Both the position numbers and the translations under genes were made by a program. From Jeongeupia naejangsanensis (GTDB lineage Bacteria > Pseudomonadota > Gammaproteobacteria > Burkholderiales > Chitinibacteraceae), in contig NZ_JAESND010000004.1 of NCBI RefSeq assembly GCF_016865585.1, positions 236,396 to 300,395 on the forward strand: 64,000 nt of DNA. Direction: 5' to 3'. Positions 62,126 to 64,000 of this stretch are shown piece by piece (within the stretch, counting starts at the first letter, position 1; every line of letters starts with the position of its first letter). Under the pieces are notes generated by a model, which searched no databases, was not told the DNA's origin, and saw only the letters and a list, made by a program, of their open reading frames with translations.

Positions 62126-62920
62126 ATGGCCAGGCGCAAGCACGAAGAAGAACACGAGAGCCACGAGCGCTGGCTGGTCTCGTACGCGGATTTCATTACG
62201 CTGCTGTTCGCGTTTTTCGTCGTGATGTATGCGATTTCTTCGGTGAACGAAGGCAAGTACCGGGTGTTGTCGGACTCGCTGGTCAGCGCCTTCCGCAACC
62301 AGACGCCTTCCAGTGTCAGTGTCATCCAGCTGCCGAACCAGGTGCAGGCCGGTACGCCGCAACGGATCGCCGCATCGTCGGCGGCACGTGCGCCGGAGCT
62401 GGAGGCACAGGCCCGAAAAATGCGCGGTATGGCCGGCGATATCCGCACCGCCCTTGGCCCGCTGATCGAGCAGGGCAAGGTCAGGGTGACGCACTCCAAG
62501 CGCGGCATCGCCGTCGAAATCAGTGACAGCGTGCTGTTCGATCTGGCTCGGGCCGAGCTGCAGCCGGCCTCGGTGGCCATGCTCACCACGGTGGCCGGGC
62601 TGGTCAAGGCGAACGACAACCTGATTCAGGTCGAAGGCCATACCGACAACCAGCCGATCCGCTCGACGCAGTACCCGTCGAACTGGGAGCTGTCGGCCGC
62701 CCGCGCGGCCAGCGTGGTCAGGTTGTTTGCTGAAAACGGCATCGCGCCGCAGCGCATGGTGGCGATCGGCTATGCCGAGTTTCGCCCGGTGGAGCCGAAC
62801 GAGTCCGTCGACGGCCGGGCGCGCAACCGCCGGGTGACGCTCAACATCCTTGCCGACAACAAGGACGAGGTGGCGGTGCTACCGACCGACGCTCCGCATC
62901 CGACTCCCGCCGCGCAATAG
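62126..62920 (+). CDS. motD: Flagellar motor protein MotD (MotB paralogue)
   Basis: 264 residues. The N-terminal transmembrane helix WLVSYADFITLLFAFFVV carries Asp22, equivalent to the proton-binding Asp32 of MotB. The C-terminal OmpA-like peptidoglycan-binding domain (about 125-245) shows VEGHTDNQPI and NWELSAARAASVV. Stator B subunits normally sit next to a MotA/MotC gene; none is here. The gene starts four bases after sppA. Confidence 0.9.
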   Translation: MARRKHEEEHESHERWLVSYADFITLLFAFFVVMYAISSVNEGKYRVLSDSLVSAFRNQTPSSVSVIQLPNQVQAGTPQRIAASSAARAPELEAQARKMRGMAGDIRTALGPLIEQGKVRVTHSKRGIAVEISDSVLFDLARAELQPASVAMLTTVAGLVKANDNLIQVEGHTDNQPIRSTQYPSNWELSAARAASVVRLFAENGIAPQRMVAIGYAEFRPVEPNESVDGRARNRRVTLNILADNKDEVAVLPTDAPHPTPAAQ

Positions 62921-62940
62921 CACGTCCGGCCGGACGTGCT
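62919..62940. terminator. Perfect palindrome, probable convergent terminator
   Basis: AGCACGTCCGG/CCGGACGTGCT, 22 bases with no loop, between convergent motD and DUF411 genes. The T-tract is weak. Confidence 0.55.
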
Positions 62941-62949
62941 TTCCCCTGC

Positions 62950-63375
62950 TCAGAACTTGCCCCAGGGCTTGACCTTGCCGGCGGCATCGACGGTAACCAC
63001 GTCGATCGTTCCGGGGGTGTACGGACCCATGCCCGGGCTGTTCGCCGGCATTCCCGGCGCCGAAATCGCCTTGACGTTCTTCGGCTGCTGTTTCAGCAAC
63101 TTGTCGATCGCCGCCACGGGGACGTGGCCCTCGACCGCGTACTTGCCGACCACCAGCGTGTGGCATGACGGCGCGGCGGCGGTGCCATAGCGCGTCTTGA
63201 TCGCCGACATGTCGTTGCTTTCGATCTGCTTGATCTGCCAGCCCTGTTGCTCAAGATAGCGGGCGTGCTCGCCACAGCAGCCGCAGCCCGGCGTTTTGTA
63301 GAGTGTGGCTTGCGGCCCTGCCCAGACGGTGGCCGAGAAGGTCAGGAGTGCGCCAATCAGAGTAATGCGTTTCAT
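62950..63375 (-). CDS. DUF411 periplasmic metal-binding protein
   Basis: 141 residues. Signal peptide about 1-19 (ending VWA). Mature YKTPGCGCCGEH has a CxCC motif typical of DUF411, and a single later Cys lies in APSCHTLVVGKYAVEGHVP. Members are linked with copper handling in many genomes. It lies next to a cupredoxin on the same strand. Confidence 0.9.
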   Translation of the reverse strand: MKRITLIGALLTFSATVWAGPQATLYKTPGCGCCGEHARYLEQQGWQIKQIESNDMSAIKTRYGTAAAPSCHTLVVGKYAVEGHVPVAAIDKLLKQQPKNVKAISAPGMPANSPGMGPYTPGTIDVVTVDAAGKVKPWGKF

Positions 63376-63427
63376 GCTGGAGTCCTTTTGATTACCGCGC
63401 CTCGCCGGCGCGGCCGATGGTATGTAC

Positions 63428-63895
63428 TCAGTTCAGGCTGATCCGGGTGTGCATGCCGGCTTCATAGTGGCCGGCGATATGGCAGGCGAGCACGATGCCG
63501 CCGTTCACCGCCTTGTCGAACTTCCAGATCAGCGTCTTGCTGGCTCCGGGGGCGAGCGACACCGTGGTGGCATCGGCTTCGTGCTGCATGCCCGGCATTT
63601 TGCGCATCATCTCCGCGTGGGCTTGCTGGCTCGCGGTGTCGCCGATTGCAAACTCGTGCGTCAGCTGGCCCGGGTTGTTGACGACGAAACGTATCGTTTC
63701 GCCTTTTTTGATCGTGCCAACCGCGGGTTGAAACTCGAATTTCATCGTATCGAGCGTTCGCACCTGGATGGTCCGGGTGACATCGGCGGCGCGGCCGGGC
63801 TGGCCGAAACTGTCGTGGCTGCCGCTGTGACTGCCATTGGCGAAAGCCGACGATGCAACCAGCGCGGCGGTGATGGCGAAAAGGGTGGTTTTCAT
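63428..63895 (-). CDS. Cupredoxin (plastocyanin/azurin-like copper protein)
   Basis: 155 residues with signal peptide about 1-19 (ending AFA). Cupredoxin fold in the mature part. The type 1 copper ligands fit His in LTHEF, Cys and His in LACHIAGH, and Met in AGMHTR. The N-terminus is His/Ser-rich. It is upstream of the DUF411 gene and probably in the same operon. Periplasmic copper binding is expected; partner unknown. I used ATG 63895 rather than an upstream in-frame start at 63961. Confidence 0.9.
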   Translation of the reverse strand: MKTTLFAITAALVASSAFANGSHSGSHDSFGQPGRAADVTRTIQVRTLDTMKFEFQPAVGTIKKGETIRFVVNNPGQLTHEFAIGDTASQQAHAEMMRKMPGMQHEADATTVSLAPGASKTLIWKFDKAVNGGIVLACHIAGHYEAGMHTRISLN

Positions 63896-64000
63896 GCTTG
63901 TTTCCTGGATTGCCGGCCGGTGCGTGGCGTGGACGTGCCTCTGCGCGCGGCGCGGCAGCAATTGATCTGGAACGGGGCAAAAAGGGGGGGGGGCCGGACG

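Overview
The window reads as a chromosomal segment of a GC-rich betaproteobacterium. The conserved order tpiA-secG-tRNA-Leu-nuoA to nuoN followed by a DUF2818 gene, the infC-rpmI-rplT-pheS-pheT-ihfA-merR block and the hpnD/hpnE pair fit Neisseriales (Chromobacteriaceae/Chitinibacteraceae-like). The genus is inference only. Most of the window is dense, co-oriented housekeeping DNA.

Layout. 1-452: 5' part of pstS on the minus strand. 666-1881: tpiA, secG and tRNA-Leu(GAG), closed by a terminator. 2000-16745: a complete 14-gene complex I operon (nuoA-N) with a DUF2818 membrane protein gene. 16857-24673: tRNA-Val, thrS, infC (apparently starting at AUA), rpmI, rplT, pheS, pheT, ihfA, a MerR regulator and tRNA-Pro.

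25396-31840 is the accessory region. Two adjacent YD-repeat/Rhs genes each encode their own signal peptide. The first ends in three 87-residue repeats with eight cysteines each, carried on Pro-Thr-Val linkers. The second carries the Rhs core and an AT-richer toxin-like C-terminus with a DGNHR motif, followed by a pentapeptide-repeat protein that is a likely immunity protein. A decayed Rhs copy then runs in frame into a DUF3299 gene that has lost its signal peptide. That gene heads a metal-linked ABC cluster (DUF3299, DUF2796, ATPase, MacB/FtsX-like permease) ending at 34842.

34916-43193: AraC regulator divergent from an alkylsulfatase, a small periplasmic protein, DbpA helicase, and an MFS exporter divergent from a LysR regulator. 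43280-49382: aroC, a DUF4136 lipoprotein, a membrane HEAGH protein, hopanoid/squalene genes hpnD and hpnE, an SDR protein with degenerate catalytic residues, a candidate structured RNA and a small TPR protein. 49467-55374: YoaA/DinG helicase, mltG, HemG-like flavodoxin, a tiny zinc-ribbon protein and a polar amino-acid ABC permease with its binding protein. 55652-62920: rne, then divergent rluC, a phosphatase, a Rieske protein, a signal peptide peptidase and MotD. 62950-63895: DUF411 and cupredoxin genes, both likely copper-related.

The Rhs locus (25.4-31.8 kb) is the most unusual part: a two-polypeptide, apparently exported Rhs shell with a repeated Cys-rich module, toxin/immunity genes and recombination debris. 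The second most interesting signal is a folded RNA candidate with an intrinsic terminator at 48875-49003.
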